64,000 nucleotides of DNA from contig NZ_BLAY01000035.1 of NCBI RefSeq assembly GCF_020521235.1, positions 1-64,000 on the forward strand, given 5' to 3'. Below are positions 39,430-48,417 of the stretch, piece after piece. Both the position numbers and the translations under genes were made by a program. The notes beneath the pieces were generated by a model. That model saw nothing but the letters and a program-made list of their open reading frames with translations, was not told where the DNA came from and made no database searches. Position 1 is the first letter of the stretch. Each line of letters starts with the position of its first letter. The DNA is from Microseira wollei NIES-4236. GTDB taxonomy: Bacteria > Cyanobacteriota > Cyanobacteriia > Cyanobacteriales > Aerosakkonemataceae.

Positions 39430-40449
39430 TTAGCGGACAAACTGGGGCATGATTTCTGCTGCGGTAAATAAACCGTAAATGCCCCGTCGGTGCAACGATA
39501 CGCCCGCTTTGAGATAGCCAAAAGCTGGGCCTGTGACGTTGGCTGCCATGCTGGTTTCATCTCCCAGGGTGAAGGTATGGGTAGAAATTTTGCCCTCAAA
39601 GGTGCGACCCGTCACCTTGACGTTGGTGCTGAGGGGTTTTTTGGGATTGCGGGTATCGACGACGCCGCCTACTGTGACGCGATCGCGCGGACAAATCCCC
39701 GCTAACTCGAGCATGATATCGTCGGCATGTTCCATATTCTCCAAGCTCAGAATACCATTGGTTTGGTCTAAGATCGCTTCTACTTCCCCATCCGTCATCG
39801 CCCTAGCACGCTCAACGTTGTAACCTGGCATATGGGCGATATCTTCGCGGATGGTGGCTCGATAAGCCTCCCAATTGGCAATCCCGACACCAAACTCTAT
39901 CTTGACGCTGTGAATCTCAGCATAGCTTTGGGCGGCTAAAGCAGCTGCTGCCGTTAACAGTCCCGGCGTCGCACCGCACCCGGTCATGTAGGTAATCCCC
40001 GCCGCCTGTAATTCATTTTTTAATGCCAATATTTGCTGCATCGCGCTGGTGCGCTTGAGCGCATCGACCAAAACCCCTCGCCACCCCGATGCGATAAACT
40101 GACGCGCCACCTCAGCCATAAATGTGTTGGGCAAGTTTGGCAATGCCAAAAAATACCCCTCTACCGATACCGCTTTTTCAATTAAATCCTGGATGCTGCG
40201 GCTGCTATTGGTTCCCTCTGGATCTAAATAACCCACAGAACCTTGAGATTGGTAAGCGGCTATGCAGGCGTCTGGATTTAACCCCTCACTGTTATAGGCA
40301 TACCCTTTTTGGTCTGCCGCCGCCACCCAAAGCATCTGTTGTTTGGGCGCAAGTACCCGGGCGGCGGCTTGTCCTAGTCCACCAAAGCCCAGTACTCCGA
40401 CGCGAATCGGCTTGGACTCAAGCAAACCAGTCATATTCTCTGCACTCAT
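39430..40449 (-). CDS. Saccharopine dehydrogenase-like oxidoreductase
   Basis: A 339-residue NAD(P)-binding protein. The Rossmann motif is at the N-terminus ([17 protein letters not shown], residues 18-34). [14 protein letters not shown] and [18 protein letters not shown] form the core typical of the cyanobacterial family usually named saccharopine dehydrogenase-like; the actual substrate is not known. Start ATG at 40449; a later in-frame ATG (MTGLLESKP) is possible. No lysine-metabolism genes are nearby. Confidence 0.85.
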   Translation of the reverse strand: MSAENMTGLLESKPIRVGVLGFGGLGQAAARVLAPKQQMLWVAAADQKGYAYNSEGLNPDACIAAYQSQGSVGYLDPEGTNSSRSIQDLIEKAVSVEGYFLALPNLPNTFMAEVARQFIASGWRGVLVDALKRTSAMQQILALKNELQAAGITYMTGCGATPGLLTAAAALAAQSYAEIHSVKIEFGVGIANWEAYRATIREDIAHMPGYNVERARAMTDGEVEAILDQTNGILSLENMEHADDIMLELAGICPRDRVTVGGVVDTRNPKKPLSTNVKVTGRTFEGKISTHTFTLGDETSMAANVTGPAFGYLKAGVSLHRRGIYGLFTAAEIMPQFVR

Positions 40450-40777
40450 GGCGCATCCCCTTAGCTCTTGACAGACTTTTATTATCCTGCTGTAGGTGGG
40501 TGCATGGGGTATGCAAAAGGTATCGCGTAATACTCAGGGCATAAATACCTTGACTGCTGAGGAAAGTTACGCGAAACTGACAAATAACTGAAGAACTAAT
40601 CTCTCTTTTCATAAGCTTTGTTAAGTTTTATCTCGTGTCTAGCGCTCTAGATTGAGAAAAATTAACAATAAGACAGCAAGTAACCTTGCTGCCAAACTCC
40701 ACCTCAAACGGCATCTTCCATAGCACGCCCTGTGCTATTGCCAAATCAAGTAGAGTCCCTAGGGTTCAGCCAACAGC
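40450..40777 (+). promoter_or_regulatory. Leader with two hairpins before the DUF2997-ycf35-ferredoxin operon
   Basis: No gene in 328 bases. CAGCAAG (40674-40680) pairs with CTTGCTG (40685-40691); ATAGCAC (40720-40726) pairs with GTGCTAT (40732-40738). Both lie within 105 bases upstream of the first start codon, where they could form in a 5' leader. A TTGACA (40468 region, CTCTTGACAG) is too far for a good -10 pairing. Confidence 0.4.
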
Positions 40778-40987
40778 ATGGAAACACTAGAGTTTGTCAT
40801 TTACCCGGATGGTCGGGTACAAGAAAAAGTGACTGGCATTGTTGGTAGCTCCTGCGCCGAGGTAACTGCTGCGATTGAAGCGCAACTCGGACGAGTGATT
40901 AACCAGGAGACTACCTCCGAATACTTCGCTGCGGAGCAAAATCAAGTGCAACCAGCGATGACCCAAGCCACTTTTAGCGAGTGGTAA
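40778..40987 (+). CDS. DUF2997 domain-containing protein
   Basis: A 69-residue protein matching DUF2997: EFVIYPDGRVQEKVTGIVG followed by CAEVTAAIEAQLG and an acidic end. These small proteins resemble a beta-strand followed by a helix and are encoded next to Ycf35 in cyanobacteria. Function unknown. Start ATG at 40778. It is 35 bases before ycf35. Confidence 0.9.
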   Translation: METLEFVIYPDGRVQEKVTGIVGSSCAEVTAAIEAQLGRVINQETTSEYFAAEQNQVQPAMTQATFSEW

Positions 40988-41022
40988 TTTCTGCGTTCAG
41001 TTCGATTGATTAAAGAGATACT

Positions 41023-41409
41023 ATGTCACACTTTAGCCAAATCAAAACTCAAATCCGTAACCTTACCTCCCTGCAAGCTGCTTTGACCGATCTGGGGATT
41101 GACTGGAAAGCAGGTCCCGATCAAGTGCGAGGCTATCAGGGTCAGACCCGCAATGCCGAAGTTGCCATCGAGCAAGAAAATGGCTATGATATTGGGTTTA
41201 GCTGGAATGGCAGCGAGTACGAACTGGTTGCCGATTTACAATTCTGGCAGCAAGCTTGGTCGGTGGATCGGTTCCTGCAAAAGGTGACCCAGCGTTATGC
41301 TTTCCACACGGTGATGAGCGAAACTGCTAAGCAAGGCTTCCAAGTTACGGAACAAGAACAAAATCAAGATGGTTCTATCCGCCTCGTGGTGCAACGCTGG
41401 AGGGGCTAA
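41023..41409 (+). CDS. ycf35: DUF1257 protein, homologue of plastid Ycf35
   Basis: A 128-residue protein with MSHFSQIKTQIRNLTSLQAAL at its start, the Ycf35/DUF1257 signature. A central DLQFWQQAWSVDRFLQKVTQRY follows. Ycf35 is kept in red algal and glaucophyte plastid genomes, so it is ancient in the photosynthetic lineage, but the function is unknown. Stop and the ferredoxin start overlap by one base, so they are coupled. Confidence 0.92.
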   Translation: MSHFSQIKTQIRNLTSLQAALTDLGIDWKAGPDQVRGYQGQTRNAEVAIEQENGYDIGFSWNGSEYELVADLQFWQQAWSVDRFLQKVTQRYAFHTVMSETAKQGFQVTEQEQNQDGSIRLVVQRWRG

Positions 41410-41861
41410 TGACCGATTTCTCTCCCTCGCAAGGGGATGACGGTGATGGTCGTTCGGGTTTTGAACCAGAATTAGGGGGTATCTGGAGGGATGCTCCGGA
41501 TCGTTCGGGTTTTGAACCGGAATTGGGCGGCGCGTTGCGCCAAAAAGGGGTTTATGTTGATGAGGTGACTTGTATTGGCTGCAAGCACTGCGCTCATGTA
41601 GCCCGCAACACCTTTTTCATTGAACCCGATTATGGGCGATCGCGCGTGATTCGTCAGGATGGCGACTCTGAAGATCTGATTCAAGAAGCGATCGATACCT
41701 GTCCGGTGGATTGCATCCACTGGGTAGACTATACCGAGCTGAAGAAACTAGAGGACGAGCGTCAGTATCAGGTGATACCGATGGCGGGATTCCCCATCGA
41801 CCCGGCTATGGTTGCTGCTAAACGCCGTCAAAGGCGAGCAAAACGCAAGCCAAGTTCTTAG
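41409..41861 (+). CDS. 4Fe-4S ferredoxin associated with Ycf35
   Basis: A 150-residue iron-sulfur protein. The cluster motif is CIGCKHCAHVA (about residues 55-65) with CPVDC near 98. An N-terminal extension carries the peptide RSGFEPELGG twice. The C-terminus is strongly basic (AAKRRQRRAKRKPSS). Ferredoxins of this type occur next to DUF2997-ycf35 in cyanobacteria. The role is unknown; electron donation to or from a Ycf35 complex is inference. Confidence 0.9.
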   Translation: MTDFSPSQGDDGDGRSGFEPELGGIWRDAPDRSGFEPELGGALRQKGVYVDEVTCIGCKHCAHVARNTFFIEPDYGRSRVIRQDGDSEDLIQEAIDTCPVDCIHWVDYTELKKLEDERQYQVIPMAGFPIDPAMVAAKRRQRRAKRKPSS

Positions 41862-41899
41862 TTGTTCTGGGTTTGTTGGTTGTAGTGTAGAAAAATTTA

Positions 41900-41930
41900 G
41901 GGCTGCTGATGGCAGTCCTTTTATTTTTTT
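41900..41930 (+). terminator. Rho-independent terminator after the ycf35 operon
   Basis: The stem GGGCTGC (41900-41906) / GCAGTCC (41912-41918) with loop TGATG has one G-U pair and is followed by TTTTATTTTTTT, a classical intrinsic terminator. Confidence 0.8.
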
Positions 41931-41937
41931 AGGACTC

Positions 41938-42079
41938 ATATCATGTCCGTTGAATTACCCATAATAAAACCTCACCGCGTCGTTGCGTAGGGAACATGAT
42001 TAGCGTTATCTATTTACCCGAAATATCTATGATGCCGTGCCCCTACTCCTAATTATGGGTAATCGAACGGACTTGATAT
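41938..42079. mobile_element. MITE-like element with 28-bp imperfect terminal inverted repeats
   Basis: Arms 41938-41965 and 42052-42079 (ATATCATGTCCGTTG... and its complement) match at 25 of 28 positions. The interior has no coding sequence. The end motif recurs at 2927 and 3058 and, partly, at 19395 and 19936. Directly beyond lies a second GGGGCGGG/CCCGCCCC hairpin (42111-42168), so elements may be nested. Confidence 0.65.
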
Positions 42080-42224
42080 CATATCCTGCCCGGTTGCTTC
42101 GGCATCGCACGGGGGGGGCGGGTTTAACGAGATATCTCGTGGTTCCACTTAATTGTTGGTAAAACCCGCCCCTACAACACAATTAAATATATAAGGTTTC
42201 TATGAAAAATACCCGGTTTGCCAA

Positions 42225-45200
42225 CTAGAGATTGCAGCAAGAAACCCGGTTTATACGATTGTCGTGCATCAGTCCTGACTCTCCAATCAAAATAAATGCC
42301 GCCCAGTTTTTAGGATTAGCATATTTTTGCATAGTTGTCAACATAGCACTTCGCAGGGCTTGAGCTTTGTCGAGTTTTAACTGGTGCAAGTTGCGATAAA
42401 ACTCGGTCATCAAAAAAGCTGTGGAAGCGTCATGCACTGACCACAGAGATACGATGACGCTGGGAACACCCGCCGAAATCAGCGATCGCGATAATCCAAC
42501 CACACCATCCCCAGTAATTTTACCTTTGCCCGTACTGCAAGCGCTCAGGACAACTAATTCCGCGCTGAGTTGAAGATGGAAAATTTCTTCAGCGGTCAAC
42601 CAACCATTATCTCCGACTGAGGGAGCAAATGCGATCGCGCTCTCTAAAGGCGAATCTTCTTTTGCTATACCGTGGGTTGCTAGATGAATTAATCTTGCTC
42701 TTTCTAGCTGCGGTAAGATAGCTGCTTTGGTAGCACAGTCTCCTATTAAGGGCTGAGTGTTATGCATTTGTGCAATATTAAGCGCTTCCTGTTCTGAATG
42801 AGGGAGAGCAGATAATGGTTCCGGCATTGGGCTAGGATTGCCGACAACGAGGATGTTGTTCGCTGACTCTGAAACTCGCTGCTGTTGCTGGTGAGTTAAT
42901 TGCAAAACCTGAATTGCTGGAGCAGTGAGAATCGTATGTTTCTCGATTAAATAGTTACCATTTTTATCTAAAAGAGCTGCGAATGGAACTAAAAACAGTT
43001 CTTTTTGGGGCATAAAAATTATGCGTTCGTTTGGGTCATTTGGCAGCAGGTCGGCAATTGGTTCAATCAGTAGGTGATGGAGTTTTTTTAATTTTTTGAT
43101 TGGGATGTCGCGAGATGACGCCATTTCGCTACCACGACCTTCCACACCCATGAATCTCCGCGTGTTGGTAATCAGGTTTTGTAGAAAAGTATAGCCGGAT
43201 TCTGGTAGAGAATCAGGTTGTGGGGGTAGATTTTGGTGGCAAAATGTAATATCACCTGTGGGTTTAATTACCCAAATATAAAGTTCTAATTCTTGGCGTT
43301 GTTTGCTTTGAAACCGAAAGTCGTCATACATGAGAGAATATTCAACCAGCGTGGCGTTTTGTTCTTTGGCAATTTGTTTGATTTCTGCCAGAGTGATAGT
43401 CGGTTGAATATCGGTCTTGGATGGGGAGGTTAACCTTTCAGCTAATAAATCGACAAAGGCTCTGGCGCGACCTGCTTCAGCAACTTCTAGCGCTTCATCG
43501 GTTTTACCTTGGGCAACTAAAACTTGTTGTAAACCACGATAAAAACTGAGTTGTGTTTGAAAAATCGACACTTTATCCATGTCACTCAATTTCGAGCGGA
43601 GGGGTTTGAGAATTTCAACAGCCTTGCGAAGATTTTGCTCTGCCAATGGGAGATTCCCAGCTAAAAAGAAAGCCGCACCGATATTGGTTAGGCAAATTCC
43701 CTCTTCCAAACGAGCGCCAATTTCTTTAGAAATATCCGCAGATTGCTGATAGAATTGCAGGGCTTGAAGATATTCACCTAGAGCGTAGTAAACTCCGCCA
43801 ATGTTAGCGAGATGATTCGCTTCTCCAGATTTGTTGCCAATTTCTTGTGCAATAATTAAAGCTTGTTGAAATTTATCTAATGCTTGAGTATGTTCGCCTT
43901 GATTTAAAAGAACCATACCCAGGTTATTCAGAGTTCCACTTTCTCCACTGCGGTAGCCTAGTTCTTGGAAAATAGCTAAAGCTTTCTGAAAATTATCTTG
44001 TGCTTGGTCATACTGACCTTGAATTAAATAAGCGTGACCGATGTTATTAAAACTGATTGCTATCCATGCGCGATCGCCAATTTTTTCATTAATACACAAA
44101 GCTTGCTTAAACTTATCCTTGGCTGGGTTATACTGTCCCAAATTACTATGCAACGCTCCCAAGTTGTTAAAGTTCATCCCTTGTGCGGCACGATCGCCTA
44201 TTTCCTGAAATATAGTATCAGCTTTTTTTAAAAACGCCATTGCTTGCGAATACTTACCTTGTTTTTGGTAAACTAACCCCATGTTCATTAAGCTGCGTCC
44301 TTTTCCCACAGGATTGCCAATTTCTTGGAAAATATCCAAGGCTTGCTGTTGGTTGGCTAGCGCTCGCTCGTAATCATCTAAATTGTTGTAAACTACTCCT
44401 ATATTGTTAAGGGTGGTTGCTTCCCCAAAGCGATCGCCCAGTTCTCTGTGAATCTCTAAAGCTTGCTGATGGAACTCCAGCGCCCGGAAATAATCACCCT
44501 GACTATCATAAAGTCCTCCAAGGTTGGTAAAGGTCAGCGCTTCTCCAGCTTTGTTGTCGATTTGTCTGTGAATGGCTAAAGCTTCTTCCAAAAACTTCTG
44601 CGCTTGGGAATATTCGCCTAAATAGTAAGATATTGCACCAATGTTGTTCTGAATCATTACTTCAAAAAAAAGGCGATCCTTGGATATTTTTTCACTACTT
44701 TCTCGAGCTTGATAGAAGTTATATTTCGCTAATAAATACTGACCTTGGTGACGATAAATTTCTCCAATATTGTTGAAACTTATCGCTATCCACATAGGAT
44801 GGTTAATGTCTAAAGAGATGTTGAGTCCTTGTTCAAAGATTTTTAAGGCGTCTATAAATTTACTTAAATTTAGTTGCTCTTTTCCTTGTTGCATTAGTTG
44901 AAAAATTTCATTTTCAGACTTTTCTAGTTGAGGCATGATCCGCGATAGTTCTGTAAAAAAGTGATGACCTTCTTTCAAAAGCAGACTACTAATATCCGGA
45001 AACAAGCAAATAATAGACCAGATATTTTCCAGTTGTTTGCGAGGTTCTTCCACATACAAAGAAACGAGCATAATATACATACTGCTCTTTGTTTCTCCAG
45101 CGCGATCGCCTATTTCCCGATAAATCTCTAAGGCAGCTTCTAAAGACTGTGAAGCCGCTCTAAAGTGATTATTCTCAAGTTTGACAATTCCATCTTCTAA

Positions 45201-45365
45201 CAGTTGCTTAGCTTCCTGTTGGCGAGGGTCAGAAAATTCCTCTGAACTTGAGGATGTTTCTGAATCAGACACAATCGTAGATACAAACTTTCCAAAATTA
45301 CCGATCGCTGTCACCAAATTAGTTGACGTAGTAATAGAAATGTCGCGAATTATTTTATCTAACAT
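42225..45365 (-). CDS. TPR-repeat CHAT-domain protease (second copy)
   Basis: A 1046-residue protein without a signal peptide. About twelve TPR units run from residue 50 to 620 (for example LGEYSQAQKFLEEALAIHRQ); the CHAT domain lies at about 720-1035 with catalytic His898 (HLATHGI) and Cys943 (LSACSTG). The ATG at 45365 has GGAG eight bases upstream; a GTG twelve bases earlier is less likely. The last 15 residues (from GLMHDNR on) are encoded by an AAACCCGG-type repeat that has invaded the 3' end. It is the last gene of the STAND-kinase-DUF928-CHAT operon. The C-terminal 100 residues are strikingly close to the plus-strand CHAT protein at 5717. Confidence 0.9.
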   Translation of the reverse strand: MLDKIIRDISITTSTNLVTAIGNFGKFVSTIVSDSETSSSSEEFSDPRQQEAKQLLEDGIVKLENNHFRAASQSLEAALEIYREIGDRAGETKSSMYIMLVSLYVEEPRKQLENIWSIICLFPDISSLLLKEGHHFFTELSRIMPQLEKSENEIFQLMQQGKEQLNLSKFIDALKIFEQGLNISLDINHPMWIAISFNNIGEIYRHQGQYLLAKYNFYQARESSEKISKDRLFFEVMIQNNIGAISYYLGEYSQAQKFLEEALAIHRQIDNKAGEALTFTNLGGLYDSQGDYFRALEFHQQALEIHRELGDRFGEATTLNNIGVVYNNLDDYERALANQQQALDIFQEIGNPVGKGRSLMNMGLVYQKQGKYSQAMAFLKKADTIFQEIGDRAAQGMNFNNLGALHSNLGQYNPAKDKFKQALCINEKIGDRAWIAISFNNIGHAYLIQGQYDQAQDNFQKALAIFQELGYRSGESGTLNNLGMVLLNQGEHTQALDKFQQALIIAQEIGNKSGEANHLANIGGVYYALGEYLQALQFYQQSADISKEIGARLEEGICLTNIGAAFFLAGNLPLAEQNLRKAVEILKPLRSKLSDMDKVSIFQTQLSFYRGLQQVLVAQGKTDEALEVAEAGRARAFVDLLAERLTSPSKTDIQPTITLAEIKQIAKEQNATLVEYSLMYDDFRFQSKQRQELELYIWVIKPTGDITFCHQNLPPQPDSLPESGYTFLQNLITNTRRFMGVEGRGSEMASSRDIPIKKLKKLHHLLIEPIADLLPNDPNERIIFMPQKELFLVPFAALLDKNGNYLIEKHTILTAPAIQVLQLTHQQQQRVSESANNILVVGNPSPMPEPLSALPHSEQEALNIAQMHNTQPLIGDCATKAAILPQLERARLIHLATHGIAKEDSPLESAIAFAPSVGDNGWLTAEEIFHLQLSAELVVLSACSTGKGKITGDGVVGLSRSLISAGVPSVIVSLWSVHDASTAFLMTEFYRNLHQLKLDKAQALRSAMLTTMQKYANPKNWAAFILIGESGLMHDNRINRVSCCNL

Positions 45366-45387
45366 GGCTCGCTCCACCTATGCATTA

Positions 45388-46137
45388 CTAAACAATTGGT
45401 TCTGAAACGATATCATCCAAGCTAATACCCGGAGCAGACAAAAGCACTTCCCAATCAGCAAGTAATTCCTCATCTGTTGGAGCGTTACGACGCAGTTCTG
45501 CTAACTCAGTTAGGGCTTCGTGCCACACACCATTAATCGCATAAATAAAGATGCACTCCCGTGGTGTTGCGGCTTTTTCTATTTGAATTCTCAAGTCATC
45601 TTCCAGCGCTACCCGCATAACGTGCGACCAGACGGTAGCGGAACCTATTCCATCACCGCCAATAAAAGAGAAGTCACATCTGTAGGTATTCTCAATCGCT
45701 AATTGGGGTGCGGTTTCTGGCAGGCGGAAGCTAACAATTCCTGGCGTACCTGTTAGCTGAAATGTGGTTTCATAAACGACATCTTCATCTTCATCCCACA
45801 GGATAACCTCTGCGGTATGTTGCATTTCTGACGAATAAGGCACGTAAATCCAAAATGTGGGATGCTGGGAGATGGTCAATGCATCGTCATATTCAGGCAC
45901 TAAGGCTGTTAGCGGTTTATCTACAGCTGGAAGTCCAGGACGCCTTCCGCCGTCTCGGCGTGGACTAGGGGGATTTCCGCCAGTTGGGGGTTTATAGTCT
46001 AGAGACAACGATGGTGGATGCTTGCTTGTTGTCTCTGTTGAGGTTTCCGACAAAGCAGGCGTTGCTAAGCTAACTAATACCCAAAGTAGGAACAAATCAA
46101 GTGCGATTTGTCCAAAGAGCAACTTTTTCCAAAACAT
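45388..46137 (-). CDS. DUF928 domain-containing secreted protein (second copy)
   Basis: A 249-residue protein with a signal peptide (LFGQIALDLFLLWVLVSLATPALS), a Pro/Arg-rich linker (PPTGGNPPSPRRDGGRRPG) and the DUF928 core: ALTISQHPTFWIYVPYSS, GIVSFRLPETAPQLAIE and IYAINGVWHEALTELAEL. It overlaps the end of the kinase gene by 41 bases and precedes the CHAT gene by 22. Location outside the plasma membrane suggests it acts together with the CHASE2 sensor part of the kinase; this is inference. Confidence 0.9.
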   Translation of the reverse strand: MFWKKLLFGQIALDLFLLWVLVSLATPALSETSTETTSKHPPSLSLDYKPPTGGNPPSPRRDGGRRPGLPAVDKPLTALVPEYDDALTISQHPTFWIYVPYSSEMQHTAEVILWDEDEDVVYETTFQLTGTPGIVSFRLPETAPQLAIENTYRCDFSFIGGDGIGSATVWSHVMRVALEDDLRIQIEKAATPRECIFIYAINGVWHEALTELAELRRNAPTDEELLADWEVLLSAPGISLDDIVSEPIV

Positions 46138-48412
46138 ATGAGTGGAAAAGTCGGCGGATATCGCCGGGATTGATACGTTGGCAAACTAGCACTATCCCAG
46201 CTGTAGCGATGAAAGCCAATGCTGATGGCACCAATGGCACCCAGCTACCCTGCATTAGCAGGATAAAACAAACCCCTGATAAAACGCCAGCTGTCATGAT
46301 GCTAGCTATTGCTAAGTTTAACAGGGAATGCGATCGCCAAACCAATAAACCTCCCACAACAGACCAACCCCAAATCCAGATTACTTCCAACCGTTGCGAC
46401 CAAACTTGCAACAGCGGGCGTTTATCCAAAACAGCACTAATAATTTGACTTACCTTGTGTGCTTGAATGACTACTCCTGGTGCTTTTTGGTAAGGCCATT
46501 GACCGCTACTGTAGGGAGTGTAAAAATTATCATCAGTAGTAGGGGCAGTGCCACCGATCAGAACGATGCGGTCTTTCACCCAAGCAGGGTTAATCTTATC
46601 TTGCAAAATATCTGTGAGGGTAACCTGCTGGGCGATCGTTTTAGATGCTCGATAATTCAGCAGTATTTGGTATCCTACCCGCTTTCCCGGCAAGCTTTGG
46701 TATACACCTGTATTAGCAGCTAATGGTTTAAAAATTATGTCTCTTAGCTGGAATTCTTGTTCGGGAGTTGTTTTCTGTTGGATGCGATGAGTGGCTGCTA
46801 AATAATGAAGTGCTATTTGACTGCTGAAGGAAAATTTCGTAAGGCAAGGGGAGTTGGGAACCAAAGGCATAAATAAAAGATGGCGACGGAGAACTTCATC
46901 GGGATCTACTACCAAATCAGTAAAACCAATGCGGTTGTTTGGGACTTGACGCGGAGATTTAATACCTGGTTTGTTGGGGTTGTTAGCTTCTGGAACGTTG
47001 CATACAGCAATCAGGTTGTTATCGCGTTGGAAGTGGCTAGCCAAAGCTGCACTACCGGGTTCCTCCGGGCGATCGCGATAAATATCTAAGCCAATTACTC
47101 GCGGTTTATACTGTTCTAGCTTGTCTAACATTTGAGCAAAGATGCCATCTGGTATCGGATTGCCATATTGATTAAGATGCGACTCGTTAATTTCAACCAG
47201 TAAAATTCGCGGATCTGGCTGTTCGGCAGGACGCAACTGCATTAATGTATCGTAAGCTTTCAGTTCCCATGCCTGTAGCAACCCTACCTGCCTTATTCCT
47301 ATCACTAGAAGGGTTATAACCATGCTGGTTAGCAAAACCAACGCTCCTGTACGAAGTGTGCGGCGGTAGGGAAATTCCACATCTTCTAATCGATGCAAAA
47401 TCTCTTGGGCATTCTGAGGACGATCTTTCGGCAAGTATGCCATCAAGTCATCAATTAAATCTGCCAGTGGCGCTGATATTTGGGGAAGATTATTTGGGCT
47501 ATTTTCAAGTCGTAATGCCAAGTTATACAACTGCTGTATCGCCCAATTTATCCAATTATTTTCTGGCAATGACTCTAGGGCGTTGATGGCAGAGTTTATG
47601 AATATATGCCGCCAGGTCGGCGTCAAATATATATTTTCTCTCCAGCGCAACTTATGCGTTTGATTATCTTGAGAAAATTCCAGGGGAGGTGTGCCCGTAA
47701 GTAAATGCACAAATGTACGCCCTAAAGAATAGAAGTCGGATTGGCGAACGGCTTGACCTTGATATTGTTCTGGTGCCGTGTAGCCGTTTGTACCAATTTG
47801 CGTGCTAGCAGTCTCCTGCACTGCCACCGAACCAAAGTCGATTAACACCAGACACTCGTCTGGTTTCAACATGATGTTGGATGGCTTAATATCCCTATGC
47901 ACGAGTTCTTTTTTATGCAGTTTTGCTAAAGTTTTTACTAATTGTTTCAGCCAATCAAGGGCAATTTGTTCAGATAATATTTGATTGGCTTGTAACCACT
48001 GTTCTAAGTTAATTCCTTCTACTTTTTCCATCAATAAGCAGTGCAGCTTCAATTCATTTAAACCATCATGATGCTGAAATAAAAAGTATCCGTCATTTTC
48101 AACCTTGGGAATACCAAGATGCGGATACTTGTAACTTAAAAACTTCAATATTACAGCTTCTCGCTTAAACAGTTCCACTGAAGGATGAGGGTCTTTCAGT
48201 ACTTTTAATACTTTCGGTCGATCTAATTCAAATTTCAAGTCTATTAGATCAAATACTTCAGCATTTGCATTTGGTTCAGACAGAAGTTTACTGAGTAAGT
48301 ATCGCTCCTGTATTCGCAATGGCGTGTCACAGGTTTGACACCTTTCTAAATAGAGGTCATCGTCTGGGTTTTGACGTTGGGGACAGCTAGGATTAATACA
48401 GTATATAGACAT
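46097..48412 (-). CDS. Serine/threonine protein kinase with zinc-ribbon and CHASE2 sensor domain
   Basis: A 771-residue transmembrane kinase. A four-cysteine ribbon (YCINPSCPQRQ and ERCQTCDTPL) opens the protein. The kinase domain spans about 37-300, with HRDIKPSNIM, IDFGSVAV and GYTAPEQYQG intact. The glycine loop is degenerate (LLSEPNANAEVF). A transmembrane segment near 365 (ALVLLTSMVITLLVIGI) leads to a CHASE2 domain (390-660; YDTLMQLRPAEQPDPRILLVEI, GLDIYRDRPEEPG) that faces outward. Three more membrane segments close the protein. It follows the STAND gene by five bases and overlaps DUF928. CHASE2 domains sense unknown extracellular signals. Confidence 0.92.
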   Translation of the reverse strand: MSIYCINPSCPQRQNPDDDLYLERCQTCDTPLRIQERYLLSKLLSEPNANAEVFDLIDLKFELDRPKVLKVLKDPHPSVELFKREAVILKFLSYKYPHLGIPKVENDGYFLFQHHDGLNELKLHCLLMEKVEGINLEQWLQANQILSEQIALDWLKQLVKTLAKLHKKELVHRDIKPSNIMLKPDECLVLIDFGSVAVQETASTQIGTNGYTAPEQYQGQAVRQSDFYSLGRTFVHLLTGTPPLEFSQDNQTHKLRWRENIYLTPTWRHIFINSAINALESLPENNWINWAIQQLYNLALRLENSPNNLPQISAPLADLIDDLMAYLPKDRPQNAQEILHRLEDVEFPYRRTLRTGALVLLTSMVITLLVIGIRQVGLLQAWELKAYDTLMQLRPAEQPDPRILLVEINESHLNQYGNPIPDGIFAQMLDKLEQYKPRVIGLDIYRDRPEEPGSAALASHFQRDNNLIAVCNVPEANNPNKPGIKSPRQVPNNRIGFTDLVVDPDEVLRRHLLFMPLVPNSPCLTKFSFSSQIALHYLAATHRIQQKTTPEQEFQLRDIIFKPLAANTGVYQSLPGKRVGYQILLNYRASKTIAQQVTLTDILQDKINPAWVKDRIVLIGGTAPTTDDNFYTPYSSGQWPYQKAPGVVIQAHKVSQIISAVLDKRPLLQVWSQRLEVIWIWGWSVVGGLLVWRSHSLLNLAIASIMTAGVLSGVCFILLMQGSWVPLVPSALAFIATAGIVLVCQRINPGDIRRLFHSYVLEKVALWTNRT

Positions 48413-48417
48413 AGTTT

